Shown here: positions 26,881 to 36,062 of the stretch, in pieces
Numbering within the stretch: position 1 is the stretch's first letter
Layout of the letters: the number at the start of each line of letters is the position of its first letter
Assembly (NCBI RefSeq): GCF_900156505.1
Contig: NZ_FTPR01000002.1
Span: 62,001-126,000 of the forward strand
Length of the DNA stretch: 64,000 nt
Direction: 5' to 3'
Source: Yoonia rosea
Lineage (GTDB): Bacteria > Pseudomonadota > Alphaproteobacteria > Rhodobacterales > Rhodobacteraceae
Translations under genes and position numbers: made by a program
The notes under the pieces: model-generated
The model's input: only the letters and a program-made list of their open reading frames with translations
Database searches by the model: none
Told to the model about the DNA's origin: nothing

Positions 26881-27932
26881 TTTCAGGTCAATCATTGTCG
26901 GGACTGTCCCTTACCCCCCAAACACTTTTGGAAGATCTGGCAAGCCTGTTTTCAAGGGCCGAGACAGCCTTTGACAGCGCACGATACAGCCGCACCTACG
27001 GCGTGGCGGGCGAGACATTCACCGTTTCCTCGGATCAAAAGGGCTACCTGAACGCAGTGGACCGGGCCATCTGGTCACACACCCCTGACACCGCCGTATC
27101 GACGCGTATTTTTGTCGGCGTGGCGGGTGAAAACGATTGTCCGTCGATCGCCTGGCGCGCTGCGCAGTTCGAAGAACGGCAGGTCGAGGCGTTTCTCGCG
27201 CCGACACGGTACCGCATGCACTACTATCACCCGCTTTCATACTGGCAGGTCTTCGATAAACAAACCGCGACAGGTCTTCAGATTCTGAACAGGGCGGACC
27301 AGTATCCTCCATGGGACCTTGGATCCCCATTGCGCAATTTTCTGCAATGGCAACTTGCCTCGCGGGATGGGGCACTGATCCATGCGGGCACACTTGGTGT
27401 CGCAGACAAAGGCGTCTTGCTGGCTGGCGCCGGCGGGTCCGGCAAGTCGGGCACCGTACTTTCGGGGATTATGGCGGGGCTGACCACCGTTGGTGACGAC
27501 TACGTCTTCGTGACACCGTCATCGCTGCGTGCCTATCCTCTCTTCGAGACGCTGAAACAGGATGCGGACGGGCTGGCGCGGGTTGGCCTTACCGACCATC
27601 CAGCCATACCGGCCAAGACCAACTGGCAGGACAAATACCAGTTCTACATCCATGACCTTGGCCTGCCTGATCTTCCCAGCAGCCTTTCGCTGAAAGCACT
27701 CCTTATCCCGCGCATAACGGGACAGGCGCAAACCGGACTTTACCCGGTTTCCGCCAAGGAGGCTTTTCTTGCGCTGGCCCCGTCAGGCGTCACACAAATC
27801 CCGGGAGACCGCCCGCTGCTTTATGCAACGGCTGCGGAAATATCACGGCGTTTGCCTTGTTTCAGGCTTGATCTGGGCGGTGATCCCGATGAGGTTTCCT
27901 CCACCATTCGCCAGTTCATCGAAGGCATCTGA
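26853..27932 (+). CDS. HprK-like serine kinase (HprK-related kinase A type)
   Basis: A 359-residue protein with a P-loop at 191-200 (AGAGGSGKSG) and the GDDYVFV segment at 214-220, as in HPr kinase/phosphorylase C-terminal domains; the N-terminal half is unrelated to HprK. Proteins of this kind occur next to PqqD-like proteins, nucleotidyltransferases and in some lasso-peptide clusters. The substrate is unknown. The ATG at 26853 overlaps the PqqD-like gene by 28 bases; GTG at 26877 would give a four-base overlap and is a plausible alternative. Confidence 0.85.
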   Translation: MAEITRCPVISGQSLSGLSLTPQTLLEDLASLFSRAETAFDSARYSRTYGVAGETFTVSSDQKGYLNAVDRAIWSHTPDTAVSTRIFVGVAGENDCPSIAWRAAQFEERQVEAFLAPTRYRMHYYHPLSYWQVFDKQTATGLQILNRADQYPPWDLGSPLRNFLQWQLASRDGALIHAGTLGVADKGVLLAGAGGSGKSGTVLSGIMAGLTTVGDDYVFVTPSSLRAYPLFETLKQDADGLARVGLTDHPAIPAKTNWQDKYQFYIHDLGLPDLPSSLSLKALLIPRITGQAQTGLYPVSAKEAFLALAPSGVTQIPGDRPLLYATAAEISRRLPCFRLDLGGDPDEVSSTIRQFIEGI

Positions 27933-27933
27933 A

Positions 27934-28680
27934 ATGAAGACGACGGTGATCGTCCCGGTCTATAACCGACCCGACAGCTTGGTCCTTGCGATCAGGTCCT
28001 TGATCCGTGAGCGGAATGCCGTGGATATGGATATTCTCATCGTGGATGACGGATCAACAGACCAGACCCCGGATGTGATCCAAAGTCTGGCGGACAGTCA
28101 TCCCGAGATCAGGGCTGTGCGCCGGGATAATGGCGGCGTAACCAAAGCGCGGAACACCGGGCTCGACAACCTGCACGACGAAACCGCGTTTGTGACCTTT
28201 CTGGATTCCGATGATACGCTCGCTGCCGATCGATTTGCCACTGATATGCCAATTCTCCAAGCGCAGCCGGACATCGCACTGACCTATGGAAACATGGTCG
28301 CGACCACGCAAATAGACCCGCTTACACTGCGGCCTGTGCAGGGTGCCGCGCAGAAAGAAATCACTGGCATTCATTTGTCATGCGCCCTGATGCGTCGCAG
28401 TCTGATCACGCGGATCGGTCGCTTTGACGAGACCCTGATACAGGCCGAAGACACAGATTATCTTCTGCGTATTTTCGAAACCGGCACAGGTTTCGTCCAG
28501 ACCTCCACGATCTGTCATTACTACCTGCGGCACGATGGCGGCATGACACAGGATTTCGATCTGGGGCGAAAGTACTTCGCGCGCGCCGTCATGAAAAGCC
28601 TGCAGCGGCGCAAGGCGGATCCGACGCGGAAACTGCATAAGCCTACGTTCGACCTTATGCTCCCACCGGAGTTGATATGA
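27934..28680 (+). CDS. Family-2 glycosyltransferase
   Basis: A 248-residue GT-A-fold enzyme: TTVIVPVYNRPDSLVLAIRSL at the N-terminus, LIVDDGSTDQTPDVI, GGVTKARNTGLDN and the metal-binding FLDSDDTLAADR. It has no membrane segment and probably transfers a sugar from a nucleotide donor. ATG 27934 follows GAAGG and begins one base after the kinase stop; the frame upstream to 27769 lies inside the kinase gene and is not coding. Confidence 0.92.
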   Translation: MKTTVIVPVYNRPDSLVLAIRSLIRERNAVDMDILIVDDGSTDQTPDVIQSLADSHPEIRAVRRDNGGVTKARNTGLDNLHDETAFVTFLDSDDTLAADRFATDMPILQAQPDIALTYGNMVATTQIDPLTLRPVQGAAQKEITGIHLSCALMRRSLITRIGRFDETLIQAEDTDYLLRIFETGTGFVQTSTICHYYLRHDGGMTQDFDLGRKYFARAVMKSLQRRKADPTRKLHKPTFDLMLPPELI

Positions 28681-28683
28681 CTG

Positions 28684-29364
28684 ATGACCTATAGCGTTGC
28701 CATCGCGGCCTATAATGCCGCCGAAACAATTTCCGAGACGCTAAAGTCCGTGCTTTCGCAGACCGTGCCGCCAAACGAAATCATCGTGGTCGACGATGGA
28801 TCAGAAGACGCCACAGCCCAAATAGCACGCGAGGTATCGCCTGACGTCACCGTCCTGACGCAGCCGAACGCCGGTTGTGGCAGGGCCTGCACACGCGCCA
28901 TCCGTGCGACAACCAGCGAGATTGTCGCCACTATCGACGCCGACGATCTTTGGCTTCCCAGCAAGATGCAACAACAGTTGGACCTGCTACAGGCAAGCGA
29001 CGTCCGAACGCTGGCCTTCGCAAAGCACCGGCAGTTTCACCACGGCACGGCAGATATGACGTCTGGTGCTCTGCGTCCCGGCCTGACACGATCGGACCTT
29101 GTGTTCAGGCGCAAGGTTTTTGAGGAAGTGGGCCCTATTTTCGACCCGCCCGGAGGGCGCGGCGATATGGTTGACTGGCTTGCGAGGGCGCGTGAAATTG
29201 GCTGCCCGTTCAAGATCATAGATGATGTCCTGGTGATGCGGCGAATTATCCCCGGCAGCCTGTCCTATGGCCGTGATGCAACCAAGGACGCAGGATATCT
29301 TGCCGTCGCGCACCGGGCGATCCAGCGGCGTCAAGAGCGTATCAAGGGCAGTCAGGATCAATGA
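28684..29364 (+). CDS. Family-2 glycosyltransferase
   Basis: A 226-residue GT2 enzyme with MTYSVAIAAYNAAETISETLKSVLSQT, EIIVVDDGSEDATAQI, PNAGCGRACTRAI and the DxD-type TIDADDLW motif. Distinct from but parallel to the preceding glycosyltransferase, starting three bases after its stop. It overlaps the nucleotidyltransferase gene by four bases (ATGA), so the set is likely one operon. Acceptor unknown. Confidence 0.92.
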   Translation: MTYSVAIAAYNAAETISETLKSVLSQTVPPNEIIVVDDGSEDATAQIAREVSPDVTVLTQPNAGCGRACTRAIRATTSEIVATIDADDLWLPSKMQQQLDLLQASDVRTLAFAKHRQFHHGTADMTSGALRPGLTRSDLVFRRKVFEEVGPIFDPPGGRGDMVDWLARAREIGCPFKIIDDVLVMRRIIPGSLSYGRDATKDAGYLAVAHRAIQRRQERIKGSQDQ

Positions 29365-30833
29365 CATCGCAACCTTCGTCCGCATCGCGCCGGTTTCCGC
29401 ATATATCCTGGGCCTGGCCCAATGGCAGCAGGCACAAGCTGATCACGGCGGCGATCCACCTGAATGATGAAACCGCCTTCGCTGCAATCAAAGACTGGCT
29501 CAATGAGACGGATCTGGATGATGCGACATTCGCCGAACATCGGCTCTTGTCTGCGATCACAACGCGTTTCGCGCATGGTTTGGCGCAAATGCCCGAATAT
29601 GCACGGCTTTGCGGTCTGCAACGTCTGAACTGGACACGGTCGCGGATGGCGATAGCGATTTCACGCCCTGCGTTGAAAGAGATGGTGAATGCCGGCCTCA
29701 GGATCATCCTGCTCAAGGGTGCATGCCGGGTCGCGCTCGACATGGACGAACAGAAAAGCCGAACGTCTTACGATCTCGATCTTCTTTTTCATCCCGACGA
29801 CTTTGAGAAAGCATTCGAAATACTTGCCGCCGGCGGGTGGCAAAGCACCCGTGGTGAAAGCGTGCTTGGTCTGCGCGCAAGGCTTTCCAGCATCCGAGCC
29901 CGCAATTTCAAGAAGGGTCGCTTTGGTGATATCGACCTGCATCGCTCGGCCTATCATCTGGCAAGTTCAAGCGACGCCTGTGACCAAGCGCTGCTCAACG
30001 ACATCCAGCCGGTCAGCTACTATGGCCTGCCCATGTACATCCCGAGCGTCGAAGAACGATTGACCATGGCGATTGGCCATGGTGGCTGGGATGGCCACAG
30101 CCACAGTGACTGGTTGGTAGACGCCGCGCGTATTCTCGACCGCGAAAGCGTCGATTGGGCGAAGTTCATACAGATCATCAAGGCCAGACGGCTTATTGGC
30201 CCCGCCGCCATCGCTTTGTCCTATCTGCAGCAGGAAATGGGACTACAAATACCCGACAGCATTCTCGACGATATATACAGCCAGCGCCGCTTTTCCAAAG
30301 CGGCCCAGATATCCGCGATGTTGCTGGCCAAGGACACCAATACCCTGAACCGTGGACAGAAGATCGCAAGAGGTATCGTGCAAGGTGTCGAGAGAATCCG
30401 GTTTTCAGGCAGAGACACGTCGCATGACACGCCGATTTTCAGGGCACTTACCTGGAAGGCGGTGCCGTCCCCCGATGCAACTCCTGCACTTGAACAGCAA
30501 GTCGCTCTGCCAACACAACTTCGACCCGGCGTGTGGGCCTTCAACCTGACGCTCGAGATGCCTTCACCGCGCAAACCCCGGCGCATCGAACTGGAACTGA
30601 ACGGGCAGGACCGAAATCTCTCTCATCTTCAGGCATTCCATATCCGATCTACGGCCGCGCATGTTGTGGTGCGTTTCCGTGGTCAGGTCGACATCAAGGC
30701 CGGTGATCCACCCATCACAGTATCCGCACTGCCGGGAAAGTTGATGGAAGAGGGGCTGGGTGCAGAAGACCACGACAAGTACGCGGCGCTACCATTTTCC
30801 ATCCGATCAGCAGCTTTCCAAAGGCACGGATAA
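29361..30833 (+). CDS. NTP_transf_5-type nucleotidyltransferase family protein
   Basis: A 490-residue protein with LLKGACRVALDMDE at 117-130 and the metal-binding SYDLDLLFHPDD (Asp138 and Asp140), the arrangement of nucleotidyltransferase-fold proteins often found beside HprK-like kinases and PqqD-like proteins. A helical middle region follows, and the last 120 residues look beta-rich (GVWAFNLTLEMPS, RRIELELNGQ). It might nucleotidylate a protein, peptide or small molecule; no substrate can be named. Last gene of the cluster, convergent with pectinesterase. Confidence 0.82.
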   Translation: MTSQPSSASRRFPHISWAWPNGSRHKLITAAIHLNDETAFAAIKDWLNETDLDDATFAEHRLLSAITTRFAHGLAQMPEYARLCGLQRLNWTRSRMAIAISRPALKEMVNAGLRIILLKGACRVALDMDEQKSRTSYDLDLLFHPDDFEKAFEILAAGGWQSTRGESVLGLRARLSSIRARNFKKGRFGDIDLHRSAYHLASSSDACDQALLNDIQPVSYYGLPMYIPSVEERLTMAIGHGGWDGHSHSDWLVDAARILDRESVDWAKFIQIIKARRLIGPAAIALSYLQQEMGLQIPDSILDDIYSQRRFSKAAQISAMLLAKDTNTLNRGQKIARGIVQGVERIRFSGRDTSHDTPIFRALTWKAVPSPDATPALEQQVALPTQLRPGVWAFNLTLEMPSPRKPRRIELELNGQDRNLSHLQAFHIRSTAAHVVVRFRGQVDIKAGDPPITVSALPGKLMEEGLGAEDHDKYAALPFSIRSAAFQRHG

Positions 30834-30881
30834 GACACGACGCAAACGACTGCAGAAAGCGGTGCGCAAGGACGTGCGGCC

Positions 30882-32183
30882 TCAGGCGGTCCTGTTCTGG
30901 TATTCCGCCAGAAAAGGCATGTCCGGGCAAATGTCTTCATAGGTCTGCCCCTGTTCTCGTAGCCAGTCGGCGAGCGGGCTCAGCATATCTGATGCACGAT
31001 AAAGAGCCGGACGATGTCGGGGGTTCCATTCATTGCCGCTCCATGCATCCCACGGGGCTGTCGTGTCGATGTGGTCCCCGATCAGAGAGCGGAGGATCAC
31101 ACATTTGCCAACTGAATTGAGTGTTGCGCGACTTATCGTTCCGACAGGCGGATCAAAGAACGAGACTGGCCCGACATTGACCCGGTAACCCGGAATATCC
31201 GCTGCGCCAAACGGGGTGGCGCGAACCCCTTCAAACCATTGCCGACCAAGATAGCACTGGCCCTGCTGGGCCTTGCCATCATGCGTAAAGTTACACGCAT
31301 TGAATACGAATCCGTATGGGGTGCGTAAGTCAGTGCTCGGCGCGGTGGCCCATGATTTCGCAGCGCGACTGGTCAGCGTGCGGATGGTGCAGCGCTCGAA
31401 CCAAGCCGTCGACTGGCCAAATATGAAATCGACATCGCCCTCTATGTCGCAGTCGACAAAGCTTGAGCGGACCGTTTCGCCCTTGGTTGGGGATTGCAGA
31501 TACAGCGTGTCCTGAAAACTGCTCAAAACGACATTCTGGACCTGCACACGATCAGCCCCCGCCACCAGCAGCGCCACAGCCTGATGTTGACCATTACGGA
31601 ATTGCCCAAGGGCATTCACAGCCAGATCGCCGCCCTGAGAGCGGTCGCAGTTGTAGGTATTCTGTACGGTCAGATTCAAAAGCTGGAAGCCATCATTCTC
31701 GACGCGCAGCACAGAGGCATGAGCCGTACTGATCGGGGATAGACCTGCGATGCGCCGATAGAGCTTTGCGACATTCTCAGGCGCATTTGCAAAATGCGAA
31801 GCAAAGCGACGGATATATTCGGGGCCCTGCATTTCAGCGTCGATGTTCTCGGCCAGAACCACATCGGACGGAGACGCCCCCAAGCCAATCAGGGTCACCG
31901 CGAAAGATGCACGCGGCACATAGACAAGTCCGCAATAGACGCCTGCCGCCACCCCGATCACCACGCGGCCATGACGCTGCTCTTGCAGGGCACGGTTCAC
32001 CGCCTCTTGCACAGATGCATAGCCGCCACCCGGCCCAACAACATAGTCCGGCCTCAGCCCCGCTGCATCAAGGGGCACGGGGCACCACGGATCATCCCGC
32101 TCGGCCCCGGCCGTTCCAACGTAACGCAAGACGTTGTCGCGGCGAAATCTGTCCGCCGCGTCTTCCGTCAACTGCGGTCGCAT
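30882..32183 (-). CDS. Pectinesterase (pectin methylesterase), probably cytoplasmic
   Basis: A 433-residue right-handed beta-helix enzyme of carbohydrate-esterase family 8. The signature SFQDTLYLQ is followed by the active-site region FVDCDIEGDVDFIFGQS, and the FNACNFTH-YLGRQW-type segment comes later. It de-esterifies methylated galacturonate residues. No signal peptide is visible: the protein begins MRPQLTEDAADRFRRD. That points to action on imported oligosaccharides. Last gene of the pectin operon; its start touches the stop of the GH105 gene. Confidence 0.9.
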   Translation of the reverse strand: MRPQLTEDAADRFRRDNVLRYVGTAGAERDDPWCPVPLDAAGLRPDYVVGPGGGYASVQEAVNRALQEQRHGRVVIGVAAGVYCGLVYVPRASFAVTLIGLGASPSDVVLAENIDAEMQGPEYIRRFASHFANAPENVAKLYRRIAGLSPISTAHASVLRVENDGFQLLNLTVQNTYNCDRSQGGDLAVNALGQFRNGQHQAVALLVAGADRVQVQNVVLSSFQDTLYLQSPTKGETVRSSFVDCDIEGDVDFIFGQSTAWFERCTIRTLTSRAAKSWATAPSTDLRTPYGFVFNACNFTHDGKAQQGQCYLGRQWFEGVRATPFGAADIPGYRVNVGPVSFFDPPVGTISRATLNSVGKCVILRSLIGDHIDTTAPWDAWSGNEWNPRHRPALYRASDMLSPLADWLREQGQTYEDICPDMPFLAEYQNRTA

Positions 32184-33238
32184 CAGCGCTGCATCAGCGC
32201 CGCCGCCATCATCAACGGAGCGACGCCCTTGATGTCGTCCTTCACGCGCGCCTCTGTCAGGTAGTATTCCGGGCTGCCGTCGCGGAACCTGTCTTCATAC
32301 CAACCAAGACCCGCGACCTCGCAAATCTCGACCATTTCGTGCCCGCCGCCCGCTTTGGGGCGCAACGCCTTATCCATGACCATCGGGGCCAAACCGTCGG
32401 CGATGTCGGTCAGGCCCAAGCGCGCCCCGCGCAACAGCGCATAGGTGAACATCGCCGACGCCGAGGTTTCCTGATAGTTGCCTTCAAGATCGGGCCGGTC
32501 GATGACCTGAAGCCAGATGCCATCTGCAACCCGCAAGGCCGCGATTTTCTCCAAAAGAGCGACCGTACGCGCCCGCAAGGGGGCGAAATCCTCACCCACC
32601 AGATCCGCAACTTCCACCAATGCCATCGCCAGCCAGCCGATAGCGCGGGCCCAGAACGCCTTGTTGAACCCGGTTCCGGGGTCTGCCCACGGCTGCTCGC
32701 GGGCTTCATCATAGGCATGCCAATATAGGCCACTTGCAGGATCAATAAGCGTATCGAGCGCGGTCGAAAGCTGCGCCAGGCTGTCCGCGACATCGGCTTC
32801 ATCCCCGCTCAACTGCGCATGTGCAATCCGGAACGGCTGACCCATATACAACCCGTCCAGCCAGATCTGCCATGGATAGCGGTGTTTGTGCCAATAAACG
32901 CCGCTTTGCGTGCGGGGATGTGTCTGCAACTGGCGCGCCAGCAAATCAGCGGCCTTCCTGTACCGCGCCTCGCCCGTCAGCCCATACAGATACAGCAGCG
33001 TGCGGCCAGGCAGGATGTTGTCGATGTTGTAATCAGAGAGCCCGTAGCCCAAAAGGTCCCCCTCAGGGCCGATCTGAGGATCTGCAAGCCGGTGCAGATG
33101 ATCAAGCCAGCGCGCCTCTCCGGTCTCGACGTGCCAGAGCTCCAATGCGCGATAGAGGCATCCATCCTCATAGCACCACTTCCCCCCCTTGTAGGGTTGA
33201 TAGCGTCGCGCATAATCGTCAAGAAACTCAGCTAACAT
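32183..33238 (-). CDS. GH105 unsaturated galacturonyl/rhamnogalacturonyl hydrolase
   Basis: A 351-residue (alpha/alpha)6-barrel enzyme similar to YteR/YesR. Features include KWCYEDGCLYRALELW near residue 20, LSDYNIDNILPGRTLLYLY near 70, the WLDGLYMGQPF motif near 125 and GFNKAFWARAIGWLAMALVE near 195. It removes 4,5-unsaturated uronyl residues, giving unsaturated monomers for KdgF/KduI. No signal peptide. It overlaps GH28 by 11 bases and touches the pectinesterase start. Confidence 0.9.
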   Translation of the reverse strand: MLAEFLDDYARRYQPYKGGKWCYEDGCLYRALELWHVETGEARWLDHLHRLADPQIGPEGDLLGYGLSDYNIDNILPGRTLLYLYGLTGEARYRKAADLLARQLQTHPRTQSGVYWHKHRYPWQIWLDGLYMGQPFRIAHAQLSGDEADVADSLAQLSTALDTLIDPASGLYWHAYDEAREQPWADPGTGFNKAFWARAIGWLAMALVEVADLVGEDFAPLRARTVALLEKIAALRVADGIWLQVIDRPDLEGNYQETSASAMFTYALLRGARLGLTDIADGLAPMVMDKALRPKAGGGHEMVEICEVAGLGWYEDRFRDGSPEYYLTEARVKDDIKGVAPLMMAAALMQR

Positions 33239-34760
33239 CGGTCATATCCTCAAGCAAATCTGTCAAAGCGGCATCCGTTTCGATCTGCGCGAAGCGGTGT
33301 AGCAATCCTGCGTGTCGGGCGCTGGGCAGATGACAGGCCATAAGCGTTTCGCCCGGCTCCGCGTCGGCGTCATAACCCACCGTCACGCCGGTCAAGCGCA
33401 GCCCGCGCAGGGGCGCTTCGGGCAAACCAAGGAATGCGCCCGCCGCGTGGCGCACACCGCGCAACTGGACATTCGTGACAGTAATGTCGGCAATCAGCGG
33501 CGTGCTGTCATCAACCGGCGCGGGATCGCGCGATTGGACCTCCGTGGATTTTCCGTCCGCATCGCAATAGTAGAAAGCATTGATGGCAAGGGCCGTTCCG
33601 ACCCCGTCCATCGCGACATCATTCATCGCAATGCGGGCAACCTGACCACCGCGCCCACGCCGCGTCTTGATCCGCAAGCCACGGTCTGTGCCTTTGAATT
33701 CACACCGCGTGATGTCAACATCCGTGATATCACCACTCATCTCCGATCCCATGACGACCGCACCGTGGCCATCCTCCATCAGGCAGTTGGCGATTGTCAG
33801 ATGCCGCGTCGGGGCGATGTGATCGACGCGGGTGTCCTCTCCGGTCCCACGCTTACCGGCTTTGACCGCAATACAATCGTCCCCCACGCTGATGTGCAGC
33901 CCGCACACCTTCACTTGCGTACAGCTTTCAGGATCAAATCCATCGGTATTTGGGCTATCGGCAGGGTTGGTGATCTGCATGGCGGTGGCAGTGAGCCGGT
34001 CGCAACGGTAGGGATGCACAGTCCAGGATGGGGAATTGCACACCGTGATACCGGACAAGAGAATATCCGTGCAATGGGCCAGAAACAGCGTGCGCGGGCG
34101 GCGGGCACCTTCGCGGGTTTCCTTGGGCCAAGTCCACCAATCGCCACGATCGCCACCACCGTCCAGCGTCCCACGCCCGGTAATGGCCAGGTTCTTGCAT
34201 CCAATCGCTGTCACCAGCGAAGCAAAGCTTGCCGCGGGCAACCCTTCCCACGTGCCGACGACGCGACCGTCAGCATCATGGTCGGGCAGGATCGGCCAGC
34301 CACCACGGTCGGCAATAGCGGCAAGCCTCGCGCCTTCCGGCAGCCAAACGGTCATGTCTGATTTCAAAAATACCGGGCCACTGGCGATGTGCCCTTCTGG
34401 CAGGCGCAAGGTCCCACCTTTTGGCACGGCGGCTACCGCCGCGGCAAAGGCGCAGGCGTTGTCTGCCGCATCGGGTGAGACGCCATAATCAGCCGCGTCG
34501 ATCAAACCCGCACAGGGCGCCGTGCGAAAGAACAATTTCTCCTCACCTGCCCAGAAGGTATAAACCGTGTCTGGAAGGAGGCCTTCAAGAAATACTGGAA
34601 CAATGTCCGATACGCCGCGCAGTTCCGTCCCTTCAAGGCGCCATGAGACGGGCCTTTCCAGATGATACCGCGCCGTATCTGCGTGGATAAGAATGGTCAC
34701 CGTGTAAGGCGTGACTGAATGGGCGCTAAGCACGTTCGGTTTCTTCCTGCCATGGGGCAT
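33228..34760 (-). CDS. GH28 polygalacturonase (exo-type likely), cytoplasmic
   Basis: A 510-residue beta-helix glycosidase. Catalytic signatures of GH28 are present: SPNTDGFDPESC, SVGDDCIAVKAG, DGHGAVVMGSEMSG and GLRIKTRRGRGG, containing the expected Asp, Asp-Asp, His and Arg-x-Lys residues. An N-terminal beta domain precedes it, as in PehX-like exo-enzymes. No signal peptide, so it should act on imported oligogalacturonides. The ATG at 34760 lacks a clear ribosome-binding site; GTG at 34733 follows AGGA and is an alternative. Confidence 0.92.
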   Translation of the reverse strand: MPHGRKKPNVLSAHSVTPYTVTILIHADTARYHLERPVSWRLEGTELRGVSDIVPVFLEGLLPDTVYTFWAGEEKLFFRTAPCAGLIDAADYGVSPDAADNACAFAAAVAAVPKGGTLRLPEGHIASGPVFLKSDMTVWLPEGARLAAIADRGGWPILPDHDADGRVVGTWEGLPAASFASLVTAIGCKNLAITGRGTLDGGGDRGDWWTWPKETREGARRPRTLFLAHCTDILLSGITVCNSPSWTVHPYRCDRLTATAMQITNPADSPNTDGFDPESCTQVKVCGLHISVGDDCIAVKAGKRGTGEDTRVDHIAPTRHLTIANCLMEDGHGAVVMGSEMSGDITDVDITRCEFKGTDRGLRIKTRRGRGGQVARIAMNDVAMDGVGTALAINAFYYCDADGKSTEVQSRDPAPVDDSTPLIADITVTNVQLRGVRHAAGAFLGLPEAPLRGLRLTGVTVGYDADAEPGETLMACHLPSARHAGLLHRFAQIETDAALTDLLEDMTDVS

Positions 34761-34762
34761 GA

Positions 34763-34792
34763 TGCGGACGCCGGACCAGACCGGCGCCCGCA
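34763..34792 (-). terminator. Stem-loop between ABC binding-protein gene and GH28
   Basis: On the minus strand TGCGG-G-CGCCGG and CCGGCG-T-CCGCA pair into a 12-position stem including one G-U, with a 6-base loop. It occupies most of the 39-base gap after the binding-protein stop. Likely a message-stabilising or partial-termination hairpin rather than the end of the operon. Confidence 0.7.
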
Positions 34793-34799
34793 GTTGTTT

Positions 34800-36062
34800 T
34801 TACTTGTCTTCCAGCGCTTCATTCACAAGCATCAGGATTTCTTCTGAGGCTTCTGTGCTATCCAATTCACCGTAGGCAAACAACTCCAGCGTGTCTTCAA
34901 TCCCGGCACGCACATCAGGGTCTTCATTGAATGGGCTGATTGCTGGCGCATTGGCTGACATCACCATGTTCTGCGCATCCACCTGGATCTGTTGAATACC
35001 ACCATCCGCAAGAAGCTGCGCTGCGGCCACATCCGATGATGGCACGCCACGTGCCGACCCCATTGCCGCAATCCCTTCGGGTTGGGTCAACAAGCAGTTG
35101 AGCACTTCGGCAGCCGCCTGCTGGTTCGGCGAATTGGCCGAAATCGAGAACACCATCGAGGGCTTGCGATACACCCCGTCGTTCTGTGCACCCGCGACCC
35201 GCAACAGCCCTGCAGGCACAAGCTCTTGTCCTTCAGCAAGCGGATCAGAGATCTTGAAGAACGTCGTATCCCACTGGTAGCTGCCCGCGATCTGGCCAGA
35301 GGTCCAGTCAGCGTTTTCATGCAGTGCGATGTTCCCTTGCGCAGCGCGCTCTGGCCAACCCTTGATCACGTGGTTGTCGACCATCGCCTGATACATGTCG
35401 ATACCGGCCTGCAATTCATCCTGTGACCACTGAACTGCGTTGGTTTCAGGATTGATAAAGGAGCGGCCAGTCTGCTGGGTCACGATCATCTGGATCAGCA
35501 AAGACGCATCGAGTCCGATGCCTTCCAGAGGATAATAGTTGTCACCCAGCTTTTCGGCAAAGACAGGACCTGCGGCCATCAGTTCCTCAAAGGTGGTCGG
35601 GATCGCCAGACCGGCCTTGTCGAATGTGGTCTTGTTGAAAAAGAAAATCCGGCCTGAAACAGACGCGGGCAGACCGTTCAACGCACCGTTGCGGCTGGAC
35701 GCGTCAAGCTCTTCGTCAGACCACTGGGACAGGTCGATGGTGTCGGAAAAATCCCGCAGATCGGCAAAGCCGTCACCGTTTTCCGAGAAAATCGGCAACC
35801 ATGGCCAGTTGATCTGCATGATGTCGGCCTCGGTGCCGCCCGCCAGCTGAGTGGCGACCTTTTCGAAGTGGCCGGACCAACCGGTGAATTCGGGCTTGAT
35901 CGTATGGCCCAGCGCCTCACCGCAAACCTGAAGTGCCGCCTGAGTGGCCTCGTGGCGGCTATCGCCCCCCCACCAGCTCATCCGCAATTCCTCGGCATAT
36001 GCCGTACCGGCCACAGTCGTTGTGGCAAGTGCTGCTGCGATAAATGTCTTGAAATATGTCAT
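34800..36062 (-). CDS. Sugar ABC transporter, extracellular solute-binding protein (family 1)
   Basis: A 420-residue periplasmic binding protein with a 23-residue signal peptide (MTYFKTFIAAALATTTVAGTAYA). The body resembles family-1 oligosaccharide binders (LRMSWWGGDSRHEATQAAL, GLPASVSGRIFFFNKTTFDKAG). Gene context implies oligogalacturonides as ligand, but specificity cannot be read from sequence. A GGGAGG site precedes its ATG, which overlaps the ATPase gene by four bases. Confidence 0.9.
   Translation of the reverse strand: MTYFKTFIAAALATTTVAGTAYAEELRMSWWGGDSRHEATQAALQVCGEALGHTIKPEFTGWSGHFEKVATQLAGGTEADIMQINWPWLPIFSENGDGFADLRDFSDTIDLSQWSDEELDASSRNGALNGLPASVSGRIFFFNKTTFDKAGLAIPTTFEELMAAGPVFAEKLGDNYYPLEGIGLDASLLIQMIVTQQTGRSFINPETNAVQWSQDELQAGIDMYQAMVDNHVIKGWPERAAQGNIALHENADWTSGQIAGSYQWDTTFFKISDPLAEGQELVPAGLLRVAGAQNDGVYRKPSMVFSISANSPNQQAAAEVLNCLLTQPEGIAAMGSARGVPSSDVAAAQLLADGGIQQIQVDAQNMVMSANAPAISPFNEDPDVRAGIEDTLELFAYGELDSTEASEEILMLVNEALEDK

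Noticed and set aside
25450..30833. Lasso-peptide biosynthetic cluster
   Set aside because: HprK-like kinase, PqqD-like and nucleotidyltransferase genes fit, but there is no asparagine-synthase-like cyclase or transglutaminase-like protease.
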